This document shows, piece after piece, positions 25,312 through 34,509 of a stretch of 56,120 nucleotides of DNA. How positions within the stretch are numbered: position 1 is the stretch's first letter; each line of letters begins with the position of its first letter. The notes under the pieces are model-generated. The model saw nothing but the letters and a program-made list of their open reading frames with translations, was not told the origin of the DNA and did not search any database. The DNA comes from an uncultured Saprospiraceae bacterium (GTDB taxonomy: Bacteria > Bacteroidota > Bacteroidia > Chitinophagales > Saprospiraceae), in the NCBI GenBank assembly GCA_938010715.1, contig CALLVG010000047.1, forward strand, positions 1 through 56,120, written 5' to 3'. Both the position numbers and the translations under genes were made by a program.

Positions 25312-26138
25312 CAAAAAAGGTAGATATAGATTCCTGTAAATGGCAGGACAAAAACAAATGCGTCAAATCTATCCAATGCTCCACCATGCCCTGGCATAAA
25401 GTTACCTGAATCTTTTACGCCTTTGCTTCGCTTGAGCATACTTTCTACCAAATCTCCTATCGTACCAAAAACAGCTGCAATTAATCCAATTGCCATCCAA
25501 TGCTCTAATTCTATTTCTTTGAAAATTAGAGAAAGAAGGAATGCAACTATTAAGGTACAAATGCCTCCTCCAATGGTTCCTTCCCAAGTTTTACCTGGTG
25601 AAATTCTTGGAAAAAGTTTATTTTTTCCGAATTGAGAACCTACCAAATAGGCGAAAGTATCGTTTGACCATATTAAAAGAAAGATACCCATAAGGAGGTT
25701 AGGACGATACTGGTTGTTTTCAAAAAGGGCTACCATTAATAAGGAAATAGGAAGAGCTACATAAAAAATGCCCAGAAATATTTTACCAATATTTTCAAAT
25801 GGGGACTTTGTCTTTTGATAAAGTTCGAAAATAAAAAGTAGGGGAGTGATTAAGATTAAAAAGAACATAGAATCTAAAAATTCAAATTCACGAATTATTC
25901 CTATTTTTTGCTCATTATAAAAACCATGAAAAACTTTTAGTCCCAGCGCAGTTCCAATAATTTTTCGGAGCGTTTTATTATTAGTTTCAGTAAAAACTAA
26001 ATTGAAATATTCCCAAAGGCAAAGCAGGCAAATTAAACTCAAAAGCAGCTTCATTGGCAATGCACCTCCATAAATTCCTCCGACCATGACTGCCACAAAA
26101 ACGACTGCCGTCAAAGCACGTGTTTTTAATCCTTTCAT
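25308..26138 (-). CDS. cdsA: Phosphatidate cytidylyltransferase
   Basis: A 276-aa multi-pass inner-membrane enzyme that makes CDP-diacylglycerol from phosphatidate and CTP. The CdsA signature is complete: SMLKRSKGVKDSGNFMPGHG followed by GALDRFDAFVF, with the metal-binding acidic residues present. The upstream block SPGKTWEGTIGGG is also conserved. About seven membrane segments are predicted. The start ATG overlaps the stop of the upstream sensor kinase gene by 4 bp, so the two are likely translationally coupled. Confidence 0.95.
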   Translation of the reverse strand: MKGLKTRALTAVVFVAVMVGGIYGGALPMKLLLSLICLLCLWEYFNLVFTETNNKTLRKIIGTALGLKVFHGFYNEQKIGIIREFEFLDSMFFLILITPLLFIFELYQKTKSPFENIGKIFLGIFYVALPISLLMVALFENNQYRPNLLMGIFLLIWSNDTFAYLVGSQFGKNKLFPRISPGKTWEGTIGGGICTLIVAFLLSLIFKEIELEHWMAIGLIAAVFGTIGDLVESMLKRSKGVKDSGNFMPGHGGALDRFDAFVFVLPFTGIYIYLFC

Positions 26139-27127
26139 TTCAAACGCTGGGTTTTCGGTAGTTTTATTTTGAAAATAGTTCCTTCGGGTAAATTTGTTTT
26201 TACTTCAATCGACCCTTTGTGAGATTCAATGATTTCTTTGACAATATAGAGCCCCAAACCAGTTCCTTTTGTTTTTCTGGTTTCCTCATTTCCAGACCGA
26301 AAGAATTTGTTGTAAATTTTCTTTTTATCTTTATCATCAATACCATTTCCATTGTCAGATATTTCTAAAATTATAGAATTTTTATTATCTAATAATTTGA
26401 TATTCAGTTTTTTAGGCTCTTTGAAGTTATACTTTACGCCGTTTTCTAATAAGTTGGAAATTACCAAAATAACCCCTTGACGATCGCACTCGATTTTGGA
26501 AAGAGTGGCATCAATATCTGTAGAAATATTTACGGTGGGATGTGATTCCGAAAATTTGTCTGTCACCACATTTATCAACTCGGCGAGGTTGACAATTTCA
26601 ATATTTAGGTCGTATGAGTTTTCAAGTTTAGCACTGAGCAGTAAATCATTCACTAATTCGTTTAATCGCTCTGTTTCGTAAAGTGCTCCTTTGCTTAAAC
26701 TTGTAATTTGGTCAGAATTTAAATCTCTCTTTAGGAAAGTATCAAAAGCTAATCTAATGGAAGCAATCGGCGATTTTAATTCATGTGTGATAGAAAGTAA
26801 AAAATTTTTCTGTTGATTGGCAGTTTCCAATTCTCGTCTATTTGCTCTATTGATGAGCCATATCCCAATCAGTAAGGTAATCGTAAAAACAGCACCTTCT
26901 CCCAAAATCATACTTTTTTGTCTCCGTTTTTCTTCCTTAATTATTGTCAAATTTATTTCATCAAAATTACTGGCTTTTAGTCCTTTTTTCAAATTGATGA
27001 TATCTGTTTTGGCCTGATAAATTTCTTCGTTTTTATTATACAATAAAATGGCCCACCAAACGAAAGCCATCAACATGTAAGTCATGATGAAGAATGGAAA
27101 GTATTTTAAAGACCAAAATTTTTTCAA
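26135..27127 (-). CDS. Membrane sensor histidine kinase (HisKA type)
   Basis: A 330-aa sensor kinase with two membrane segments (about residues 10-30 and 77-93) bracketing a short periplasmic region of about 45 residues. The HisKA domain has His115 in LSITHELKSPIASIR. The ATPase domain has the N box VISNLLENGVKYNF, the G1 box LEISDNGNGIDDKDK, the F box FFRSG and the G2 box TKGTGLGLYIVKEI. No response regulator gene is adjacent, so its partner is encoded elsewhere. It is upstream of and overlaps cdsA by 4 bp. Confidence 0.92.
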   Translation of the reverse strand: MKKFWSLKYFPFFIMTYMLMAFVWWAILLYNKNEEIYQAKTDIINLKKGLKASNFDEINLTIIKEEKRRQKSMILGEGAVFTITLLIGIWLINRANRRELETANQQKNFLLSITHELKSPIASIRLAFDTFLKRDLNSDQITSLSKGALYETERLNELVNDLLLSAKLENSYDLNIEIVNLAELINVVTDKFSESHPTVNISTDIDATLSKIECDRQGVILVISNLLENGVKYNFKEPKKLNIKLLDNKNSIILEISDNGNGIDDKDKKKIYNKFFRSGNEETRKTKGTGLGLYIVKEIIESHKGSIEVKTNLPEGTIFKIKLPKTQRLK

Positions 27128-27683
27128 AGGAGATATTTTGAGCGAAATTAATAGGATTTTTTAATAAAACTCTAAACATTTGGATTGATAGAGACAAAGA
27201 CTTAATTACGTTGATTATATAGTTTTGCCTAAAATTGAATCAAGTATTTTCTGTTTTTTCGAAAAAAATTGAGAAAAAAGAAAAAGATGACACTTTAAAT
27301 TTACTTGATAATAGTCTTAACATTACTATTTAGGTTAAATAATTAACTTTTTTTTCTGAAAAATGAGTACTTAATTTAAAAAAGAAGTACATTTGGTTAG
27401 CAAATAATAGTTGCTTCTCTACGAAAAAGGTCTCAATTAAAAATTTGGGATTGTTTTATCCAAAAAAATATTGTGTGGAATTTAGCTATGTGTCCAAGTT
27501 TTTTACTTTTGTGACACTACCTCAAATTTCCATATTTTCAAACTCAATTAGAAACAGCCTTAATTAGAAGAATTTTAAGTGTATTTATTTATCATAAATG
27601 ATAAATAAATATATTTTGTTGTTTCAAAAATTAGATATAAAAATTACCTCTACATATTATTATATTTTTCAAATTTTCATTTT
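27128..27683. other. Divergent intergenic region upstream of the giant adhesin
   Basis: A 556-bp very AT-rich region without a credible ORF. It contains a -7 box at 27504-27511 for the adhesin gene and no recognised repeat. Confidence 0.5.
27504..27511 (+). promoter_or_regulatory. -7 box upstream of the 2199-aa adhesin
   Basis: TACTTTTG matches TAnnTTTG and sits in TTTTTTACTTTTGTGACAC, much like the promoter at 55131 (TTTACTTTTGTGTGCAC). It gives a leader of about 170 nt. The -33 region is only weakly matched. Confidence 0.5.
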
Positions 27684-30600
27684 ATGAAAAAAGTATTACC
27701 TCTGATTTGTTTATTAAGCTGTTTCATTTTTACTCAATTAAAAAGTCAGGTAGGAGTGCCTTGTTGTACCGCACCAAATACTCCAGCAGGCTGTGCTGAA
27801 GCTGGAACTTCCCAAGCAAACGCATGTATTATTTGTAGTTTGGCTGGTGTTTATAGCGGGAATAATAGTGCTTACGGTGCAACTGGTTCTTTCAGTTGCG
27901 GTGTTCCTCACAATAGTGCTTATGTATCTGTTCTTGCAGATGCAAATGGTGTAATTGATGCAACAGTACTTACCTCAAATTGTAACACTGGAGAAGGTCT
28001 TCAACTGATCCTTTTTGATCAGGCAGGAAACGAAATTGACTGTTTCTCCGTTGGTGGTTCTCCAACTGCAACAGTGGGTGCATCTGGATTGACACCCGGC
28101 GGACTTTATACTTTCCAAATTGATGGATTTAACGGAGATGCTTGTGATTTTACAATCATTGTCTCTGGAGCAGATACTGGTACTATTCCTGACCCTCCAG
28201 GACCTATTATGATGGATCCAGATACAACACTCTGCGTTGGTGCAGAAGTTTGTTTCGAAATAGATCCTGTAAATAATGCAAACTCTTTCGAGTGGACTGT
28301 TCCAGCGAATATTAGAGTAACAAGCGGAGGTGGTCCAATGGATTTATTCGTTTGTGGAGTTGTAGAAGCTATAGGTGGTGGAGCGGTAACTGTTTTGCCT
28401 TCAAACTTCTGTTTCAACGGTATTCCTGGAATTTTGCCTGTTGTGGCACTTCCTATTCCACCGTCTATTTGGCCTCCAACTTTTGTATGTCAAAGTGATA
28501 TGCCGTGGGATACGACTATCAAAGGGAAAAGATATGTATTTGATGATTTTGGTGGCCATGAGATCAATATTGTTACCGCTTTGGGTTGTGATAGTATTAT
28601 CACATTTAGTCTAATTCCAAAAGTACAGATTCCTGGAATTGTAGATACTACGATTTGCGAAGGTGATTGTGTTATGGTAGGTCTTGATTGTTATGATCAG
28701 ATAGGGTCAACTACGATTATTTTGACTGATCCAAGATTCCGCCAACAAAATGGATGTGATAGTACAGTAACCTTGATTCTACAAAAATTGAATCCAGTAG
28801 CAAGCGTAGCTGAGCCAGATGACTTACCTTGTATGGCTGGTGCAACTGTTGCTTTAGATGGATCTACATCCTCTAGTGGAGCAGCAATTACTTATAATTG
28901 GGTTGCAATAAATGGAGGTACATTTGCCTCCACGACGAATACTAATGTTTCAGCGGCGTCTAGTCCTGGGACATATATACTTGAAGTTACTGAAACAAAT
29001 TCAGATGGAACGATAACTTGTATTGACAGGGATTCTGTAGAGGTTGAACAGGAGGTTCAAGTCCTAAATGATCCTGCTTTTGTCCAACCAGCAGTAACAA
29101 ATACTTGTTTGGGGCAAACATATACTTATAATATTAGTCCTGTTGCAGGTGCGACGAGCTATGTTTGGACGGTTCCAAATGGCGCTACAATGACTGGTTC
29201 AGGTACCTCCATTATGGTTACCTTTGCTTCTGGAACTGGTGGCCCAATCACTGTACAAGCAATAGGCGAATGTGGAGAATCAATGGTTGCTACTTTACCC
29301 GTTACCATAAATCCTATTCCAACTGCTGATTTTACAGTGACAGGTCCTATATGTATTGATGGAAGTTCAACAATTCAATATACTGGTTCTGCTTCTCCTT
29401 TTGGAACTTTTACTTGGAATTTTAATGGTGGTGAGCCAGCAGCAGTTACTGGCCCTGGCCCTCATACTATTAATTGGACTTCACCTGGTGTCAAAACGAT
29501 TACCTTAAATGTTGAAGAGAACGGATGTGAGTCTCCTCAGGGAACACAAACAGTACAGGTTGATGCTGAATTAGCAACGCCTGTTATTGGTTGTGACCCA
29601 ACTCAAACAAGTGTAACATTTAATTGGGGAGCAATTCCTGGTGCATCAGATTATACAGTAACCGTAAATGGCACAACAACAACGCAAGCAAGTACAACTT
29701 TTCCAGTTACGGGTTTAAGTCCTGGAGATGCTGTAACTATCACTGTTGTGGCAAATAGTACTTCAGCTTGTCCTTCAACAATGGAGACGCTAATGTGTAC
29801 AGCACAAGATTGTCCAACAGTAACTATTGATATACCTCCAGTTGCATCTATATGTAGAGATGCAGCTACTTCTGCAATTACGCTAACTGCTACCCAAATG
29901 GGAGGCCTCGGAGGAGGAGCTTTCACTTGGAGTGGACCTGGAACTTCTGCAAATGGTTCTTTTGATCCAAATGCAGCAAGTGTAGGAACAAATACCATTT
30001 CAGTACAATATATGGAAGGAACTTGTACCTATACAGGTTCAATTAATATTGATGTAAATGATGTGCCAGATCCAGCATTCACTGTTTCAAGTCCAATTTG
30101 TGAGACTGAAACTTCGACTGTTACTTATACGGGTTCAGCTTCTGCTGCTGCCGGTTATACTTGGGATTTTGGTACAGGTAGTTCTGTTGTAAGTGGTACA
30201 GGTGCTGGTCCATACGAAATAAGCTGGGGAGCAGCAGGAAATCAAACTGTTTCCCTTGGAATTACCGAAAATGGATGTTCTTCTCCAACGAGTACACAGC
30301 CAGTTGTGGTTGACCCAGAATTAGCAGCTCCGAACATTAGCTGTGGTCCTTCTACGACCACTTCTGTATCTTTCACATGGGATGCAGTTCCAGGTGCAAC
30401 AACTTACCAAGTTAATGGCCCTGGTGGAGAAATCGTTGATTTAACAGCAAGAACTGTTTTAGTGAATGGAGTAGCGCAAGGAGCGGATGTTATTATTGAA
30501 ATAATTGCGATTAGCGGAAATTCTTGTCCTAATAGTAGTGCAACTTTTACTTGTACTGCTTCGAATTGTCCACCAGAAACGATTACGCCAACGGCTATAG

Positions 30601-33600
30601 GTCCTTTCTGTGATGACGGAACTGGAACTCCAATTGCGTTGATGGCAAGTTCAACTGCACCAGGTGGTACTTTCGAATGGAGTGGTCCTGGAGTTTCAAA
30701 TAATATGTTCGATCCAAATGCGGCTGCAGTTAATGCTGGAGATTTGACATTGAGGGTTACACAAACAGAAGGCATCTGTGAATGGACAGAAACAATGATT
30801 GTTACTATTTATGATAAACCAAATTCACCATTTACAGTGGAAGGTCCAGTTTGTGAAGGTGAAGTTTCGAATATTACTTACACTGGTAGTGCAGATGTTG
30901 CAAACGCAACATTCAATTGGACTTTTGATGGCGCAATGGGCGGAAATGCAACAGCAGCAGGCCCACATGCGCTTACTTGGGATAATGGAGGAACAAAAAC
31001 CATTACATTAAATGTAACTGAAAATAATTGTGTTTCTGACGAGACCGTACTTACAGTTGACGTTGATGAACCATTGGTCCCATCACTTATAACTTGTACA
31101 TCTGACCAGTCAGGAATTTACTTTTCTTGGGATTTTATTCCAAATGCACTTGATTATACTGTAAGTGTAATTAGTGCTCCTGCCGGAGCAGTGGGTGATT
31201 CACCAACTCAAAACACATACAATGTCACTGGTTTAGTACCAAACGACGAGGTAGAAATAGAGGTTTTGGTTGAAGGATTAACTTCTTGTGGACCAATTAC
31301 GATGACAGCAGATTGTATCGCTCAGTCATGTCCTGATATTATTGTTAATTGGCCAGTATATGATCCAATTTGTGCTTACCCTGGAACAGGGAGGTTCAAC
31401 TTAGATACCGTTGGTGGTTTCCAGATTACAAATCTTGGTACCGGTAATGTTATTAATGATAGTGTAAGAATGAGCTGGAGTACTGGAGATCCTAACACTA
31501 ATTATTTAACATTGGGAGGTAGCTTTGCACCGCTTCAATCTATTATTGAATTTGGAGAAGGAGATGTTCCTATTATTTTAGAAATTGAATATCCAGTTGG
31601 TCAAAATTGTTTCCAAACATTTACGAGTTCAATTCCAATGAGAGATATTCCGGTATTTGGATTTTTCTTAGACGAAATGGTTTGTGAAACGGAATCACTT
31701 GATCTCGAAGTTAATACTGGAACTTACTCAGATCCAGCAGCGACCTATACTTGGGACTTCGGAAGAGCAAATGCTAATCCAGGAGGAACAGATGTCATGG
31801 GCCCTCATGTACTTTCATGGAATGAAGGCGGTTTTACAGATTTGATTACGTTGGATGTGACAACGCCAGACAATTGTGTGTTGGGTCAGTCAAGTGCCAA
31901 TGTAAGAATTGATACAACCTTGAATGCGCTTGCAGCTAATTTAAGCTGTAACCCTGCAAATACTGGAAACCAAATGATTGAATTCATTTGGGATGATAAT
32001 GTTCCTGGAGTAACTAATTATACAGTTGATGTAATAACTCCAGGCTTTACGATTTCTTCGCAAACTGGAAGTTCAGTATTCTTTGATGGTTTAACTCCTG
32101 GTGATGTAATTGAAATTGAACTCGAACTTTCTGATGCAAATTCAGAATGTCCTCCTGTTACAATTACTCAAACCTGTGAGGCAAAATTCTGCGACCCTGA
32201 TGTAATGGTCTCATTCGAGCCAATTTTAGATAATTGTTTGAATGCAACAGGTTCGACAACCATTCAACTTCAAGAAATTATTACAAACGACCCAAGTGGT
32301 GGTGCTGGAATAAGAACTTGGAGTGGTGGACCTCACATTTCACCAACTGGTGAATTTACGGCAAGTACTCAAGGTAATTATCCAATTGCTTTTGAATTAG
32401 AATTCGATGGTTGTAATTTCAACGGAAATACAAGCATTACGATGATAGAAACACCAATTGCAGACTTTACTTTGGATGATGTAATTTGTATCGCAGATGC
32501 ATCGACTTTAACTAATAATAGTACTGCTCACCCTGATGCAGTATTTACGTGGGACTTTGATGGTGGTTCTGCTGCTACATCTGATTTGAGAGAGCCAGGC
32601 TCAGTAGAATGGGCTGCTGAAGGTGATTATACTGTTTCACTTAGTATTGATAATGGTGGCTGTACGGATGGACCAATTACACAAGGTGTGCAAGTTGATC
32701 CAGAATTACTTCCATTGAATATTACTTGTGGTGGTTCAACAACTTCGAGTGTTACCTTTACTTGGGATTCAGATCCTAATGTAACTGAATACGATATTCG
32801 AATTTTCTACCCAGTCGGTACTGGTGCTCAAGTACAACCAAGACAAACTGGAACTTCGTTTACTTTCGATGGTGTACCAGTAGGAAGCATGCAAAATATG
32901 GTTGAAATTCTTATTACACCAATTTCTAATTCAGCCTGTCCAGCTATTGCTCAGCCATTTACTTGTGCAGCAGATGGATGTCCACCAGTAATGTTTGATT
33001 ATACTCCAATGGGACCTTATTGTGTAGATGAGCAAAGATGTTTTCCTATCGTAGCATCTACTACAGGTGACGATGGTTCAGGAACTTTAGAAGTAACTGG
33101 CCCAGGTGTCACAAATGGAGAATTCTGTCCAAGTGATGCAGGTGTCGGAACTCACACACTTAGGTTCACTTACTCTGAGCAAGGATGTGATTTTGATTGG
33201 ACTGAGCAGATTGTTGTAAATGACTTGCCAAGGGTAGATGCCGGAGCAGATATGATTTTATCATGTAATGATTTATCTGTTGACCTTAGCGGAAACGAGA
33301 TGACGGGTGCAACTTATAGTTGGACTGATATGGACGGAACAGTTATTGGAACCTCATCCAATCTTACAGTTGCTGACGGAGGAATCTATACTTATGAAAT
33401 CACAGATGCAAATGGTTGTACAGATTCAGACGACTTGTTTGTAGATGCTTCTTTCTCTGACCCATCGTTAGCATTTGAATTAGAAAATATTTCATGTTTT
33501 GGTAGAAATGATGGAATTATTACTATCGAAGGATTAGAGCCTGGTGTTCCTCCATTTGAATATTCATTTAATGGAAGTCCTTTCTCGACAACAAATACGT

Positions 33601-34283
33601 TCTTCTCAAATCTTGGAGAAGGTACATACACAATAGTTGGTAGAGATGCCAATGGTTGTGAAGTAACAGAAACGATTACAATTACAGAACCAGAAGAATT
33701 ATTTGTTGAAATCTTAATTTCTGGCGGTGAAAACCCAGTTCCATTTGGTGATAGTATCGAATTGACTGCAAACACTAACTTCGATCCAGCTGATTTGACA
33801 GCGATTACATGGTCACCTGCGGATCAATTCCCAATTTGTGAACCTGGTCAACTTGACAACTGTATTAGCCTTTGGGTAACTCCGGCTGGTCAAACAGTTT
33901 ATACTGTAAGAGTTGAATCTGGCCCTGGATGTGCAGATGAGGATAATATCAATATTGTTGGTATTAAAGATCATCCAATTTATATCCCTTCAGGTTTCTC
34001 TCCAGGTAATAAAGATGGTAACAATGATTTCTTTAATGTCTATGGAAACCCTGATGTTGTTAGAGAAGTTAAATCATTTTTAATCTTCAATAGATGGGGA
34101 GAAGCAATGTTTGAAAATTTCAATTTCCCAGTTACTACTGACGCTTCACTTGATGCTACAAACGGTTGGGATGGAACCTTCAGGGGAAAACCTTTAAATT
34201 CTGGCGTATATGTTTATATGGTAGAAGTTGAATTCTTCGATGGTTTAGTTGAAATCTTTAAAGGTGATATTACTATAAAGTAA
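27684..34283 (+). CDS. Giant modular adhesin with T9SS type B sorting domain
   Basis: A 2199-aa secreted protein with a signal peptide (MKKVLPLICLLSCFIFTQLK). From about residue 546 it has five copies of a module of about 250-275 residues, starting near residues 547, 794, 1045, 1322 and 1590. Each module consists of a PKD-like domain (FTVxxPxC ... FxWxFxGG), an FN3-like domain (FxWDxxPGAxxYxV) and a Cys-containing domain with WSGPG and FDPNAA motifs. Near 1900-2010 a SprB-like repeat is seen (ISCFGRNDGIITIEGLEPGV). The last 90 residues are the type B/CHU_C domain (YIPSGFSPGNKDGNNDFFNV, FNRWGEAMFENF, GWDGTFRGKPLNSGVYVYMV), directing T9SS export. Cysteines recur at fixed positions, suggesting disulphides. 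Role: probable cell-surface adhesion or gliding. A terminator follows. Confidence 0.9.
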   Translation: MKKVLPLICLLSCFIFTQLKSQVGVPCCTAPNTPAGCAEAGTSQANACIICSLAGVYSGNNSAYGATGSFSCGVPHNSAYVSVLADANGVIDATVLTSNCNTGEGLQLILFDQAGNEIDCFSVGGSPTATVGASGLTPGGLYTFQIDGFNGDACDFTIIVSGADTGTIPDPPGPIMMDPDTTLCVGAEVCFEIDPVNNANSFEWTVPANIRVTSGGGPMDLFVCGVVEAIGGGAVTVLPSNFCFNGIPGILPVVALPIPPSIWPPTFVCQSDMPWDTTIKGKRYVFDDFGGHEINIVTALGCDSIITFSLIPKVQIPGIVDTTICEGDCVMVGLDCYDQIGSTTIILTDPRFRQQNGCDSTVTLILQKLNPVASVAEPDDLPCMAGATVALDGSTSSSGAAITYNWVAINGGTFASTTNTNVSAASSPGTYILEVTETNSDGTITCIDRDSVEVEQEVQVLNDPAFVQPAVTNTCLGQTYTYNISPVAGATSYVWTVPNGATMTGSGTSIMVTFASGTGGPITVQAIGECGESMVATLPVTINPIPTADFTVTGPICIDGSSTIQYTGSASPFGTFTWNFNGGEPAAVTGPGPHTINWTSPGVKTITLNVEENGCESPQGTQTVQVDAELATPVIGCDPTQTSVTFNWGAIPGASDYTVTVNGTTTTQASTTFPVTGLSPGDAVTITVVANSTSACPSTMETLMCTAQDCPTVTIDIPPVASICRDAATSAITLTATQMGGLGGGAFTWSGPGTSANGSFDPNAASVGTNTISVQYMEGTCTYTGSINIDVNDVPDPAFTVSSPICETETSTVTYTGSASAAAGYTWDFGTGSSVVSGTGAGPYEISWGAAGNQTVSLGITENGCSSPTSTQPVVVDPELAAPNISCGPSTTTSVSFTWDAVPGATTYQVNGPGGEIVDLTARTVLVNGVAQGADVIIEIIAISGNSCPNSSATFTCTASNCPPETITPTAIGPFCDDGTGTPIALMASSTAPGGTFEWSGPGVSNNMFDPNAAAVNAGDLTLRVTQTEGICEWTETMIVTIYDKPNSPFTVEGPVCEGEVSNITYTGSADVANATFNWTFDGAMGGNATAAGPHALTWDNGGTKTITLNVTENNCVSDETVLTVDVDEPLVPSLITCTSDQSGIYFSWDFIPNALDYTVSVISAPAGAVGDSPTQNTYNVTGLVPNDEVEIEVLVEGLTSCGPITMTADCIAQSCPDIIVNWPVYDPICAYPGTGRFNLDTVGGFQITNLGTGNVINDSVRMSWSTGDPNTNYLTLGGSFAPLQSIIEFGEGDVPIILEIEYPVGQNCFQTFTSSIPMRDIPVFGFFLDEMVCETESLDLEVNTGTYSDPAATYTWDFGRANANPGGTDVMGPHVLSWNEGGFTDLITLDVTTPDNCVLGQSSANVRIDTTLNALAANLSCNPANTGNQMIEFIWDDNVPGVTNYTVDVITPGFTISSQTGSSVFFDGLTPGDVIEIELELSDANSECPPVTITQTCEAKFCDPDVMVSFEPILDNCLNATGSTTIQLQEIITNDPSGGAGIRTWSGGPHISPTGEFTASTQGNYPIAFELEFDGCNFNGNTSITMIETPIADFTLDDVICIADASTLTNNSTAHPDAVFTWDFDGGSAATSDLREPGSVEWAAEGDYTVSLSIDNGGCTDGPITQGVQVDPELLPLNITCGGSTTSSVTFTWDSDPNVTEYDIRIFYPVGTGAQVQPRQTGTSFTFDGVPVGSMQNMVEILITPISNSACPAIAQPFTCAADGCPPVMFDYTPMGPYCVDEQRCFPIVASTTGDDGSGTLEVTGPGVTNGEFCPSDAGVGTHTLRFTYSEQGCDFDWTEQIVVNDLPRVDAGADMILSCNDLSVDLSGNEMTGATYSWTDMDGTVIGTSSNLTVADGGIYTYEITDANGCTDSDDLFVDASFSDPSLAFELENISCFGRNDGIITIEGLEPGVPPFEYSFNGSPFSTTNTFFSNLGEGTYTIVGRDANGCEVTETITITEPEELFVEILISGGENPVPFGDSIELTANTNFDPADLTAITWSPADQFPICEPGQLDNCISLWVTPAGQTVYTVRVESGPGCADEDNINIVGIKDHPIYIPSGFSPGNKDGNNDFFNVYGNPDVVREVKSFLIFNRWGEAMFENFNFPVTTDASLDATNGWDGTFRGKPLNSGVYVYMVEVEFFDGLVEIFKGDITIK

Positions 34284-34306
34284 ATAAGTTTTCGAACTTA
34301 AAATAT

Positions 34307-34350
34307 AAAGCCCGGACTTTTGCTGACGCAGAAGTTCGGGCTTTTTTTTT
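34307..34350 (+). terminator. Terminator after the giant adhesin
   Basis: Stem AAAGCCCGGACTT / AAGTTCGGGCTTT with one G-U pair and a 12-nt loop, followed by a T-run, 24 bp after the stop. Confidence 0.88.
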
Positions 34351-34354
34351 GTTA

Positions 34355-34475
34355 AGGAACGCTCAAAAAATAAGTTCCCGATTTCAAAAAATTAGTGAAG
34401 GAAAAGTGATTGATAATGAGGTTTTTCGAGCTAATTTTTTGAATTGAAGAGGGAAGTTATTTTTTGAGTAATACT
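34355..34475 (+). mobile_element. 121-bp MITE-like element (CTCAAAAAATAA family), copy A
   Basis: A non-coding element with imperfect terminal inverted repeats: left AGGAACGCTCAAAAAATAAG and right TTATTTTTTGAGTAATACT. An inner inverted pair (AAAAAATTAG / CTAATTTTTT) gives a long hairpin. Copy B at 44305-44425 is inverted, the same length, and differs at two positions by my reading. It lies between the adhesin terminator and the convergent receptor gene. I see no target-site duplication. Confidence 0.8.
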
Positions 34476-34509
34476 AAATGTTTTTCTTTTTTATCAAATT
34501 GAATTTGAT

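Noticed and set aside
28106-33775. Long minus-strand frames inside the giant adhesin (for example 29651-29998 and 30404-30775)
   Set aside because: They are antisense to a convincing modular secreted protein, have low-complexity translations and no start context. They result from the repetitive, Thr/Gly/Pro-rich coding sequence.
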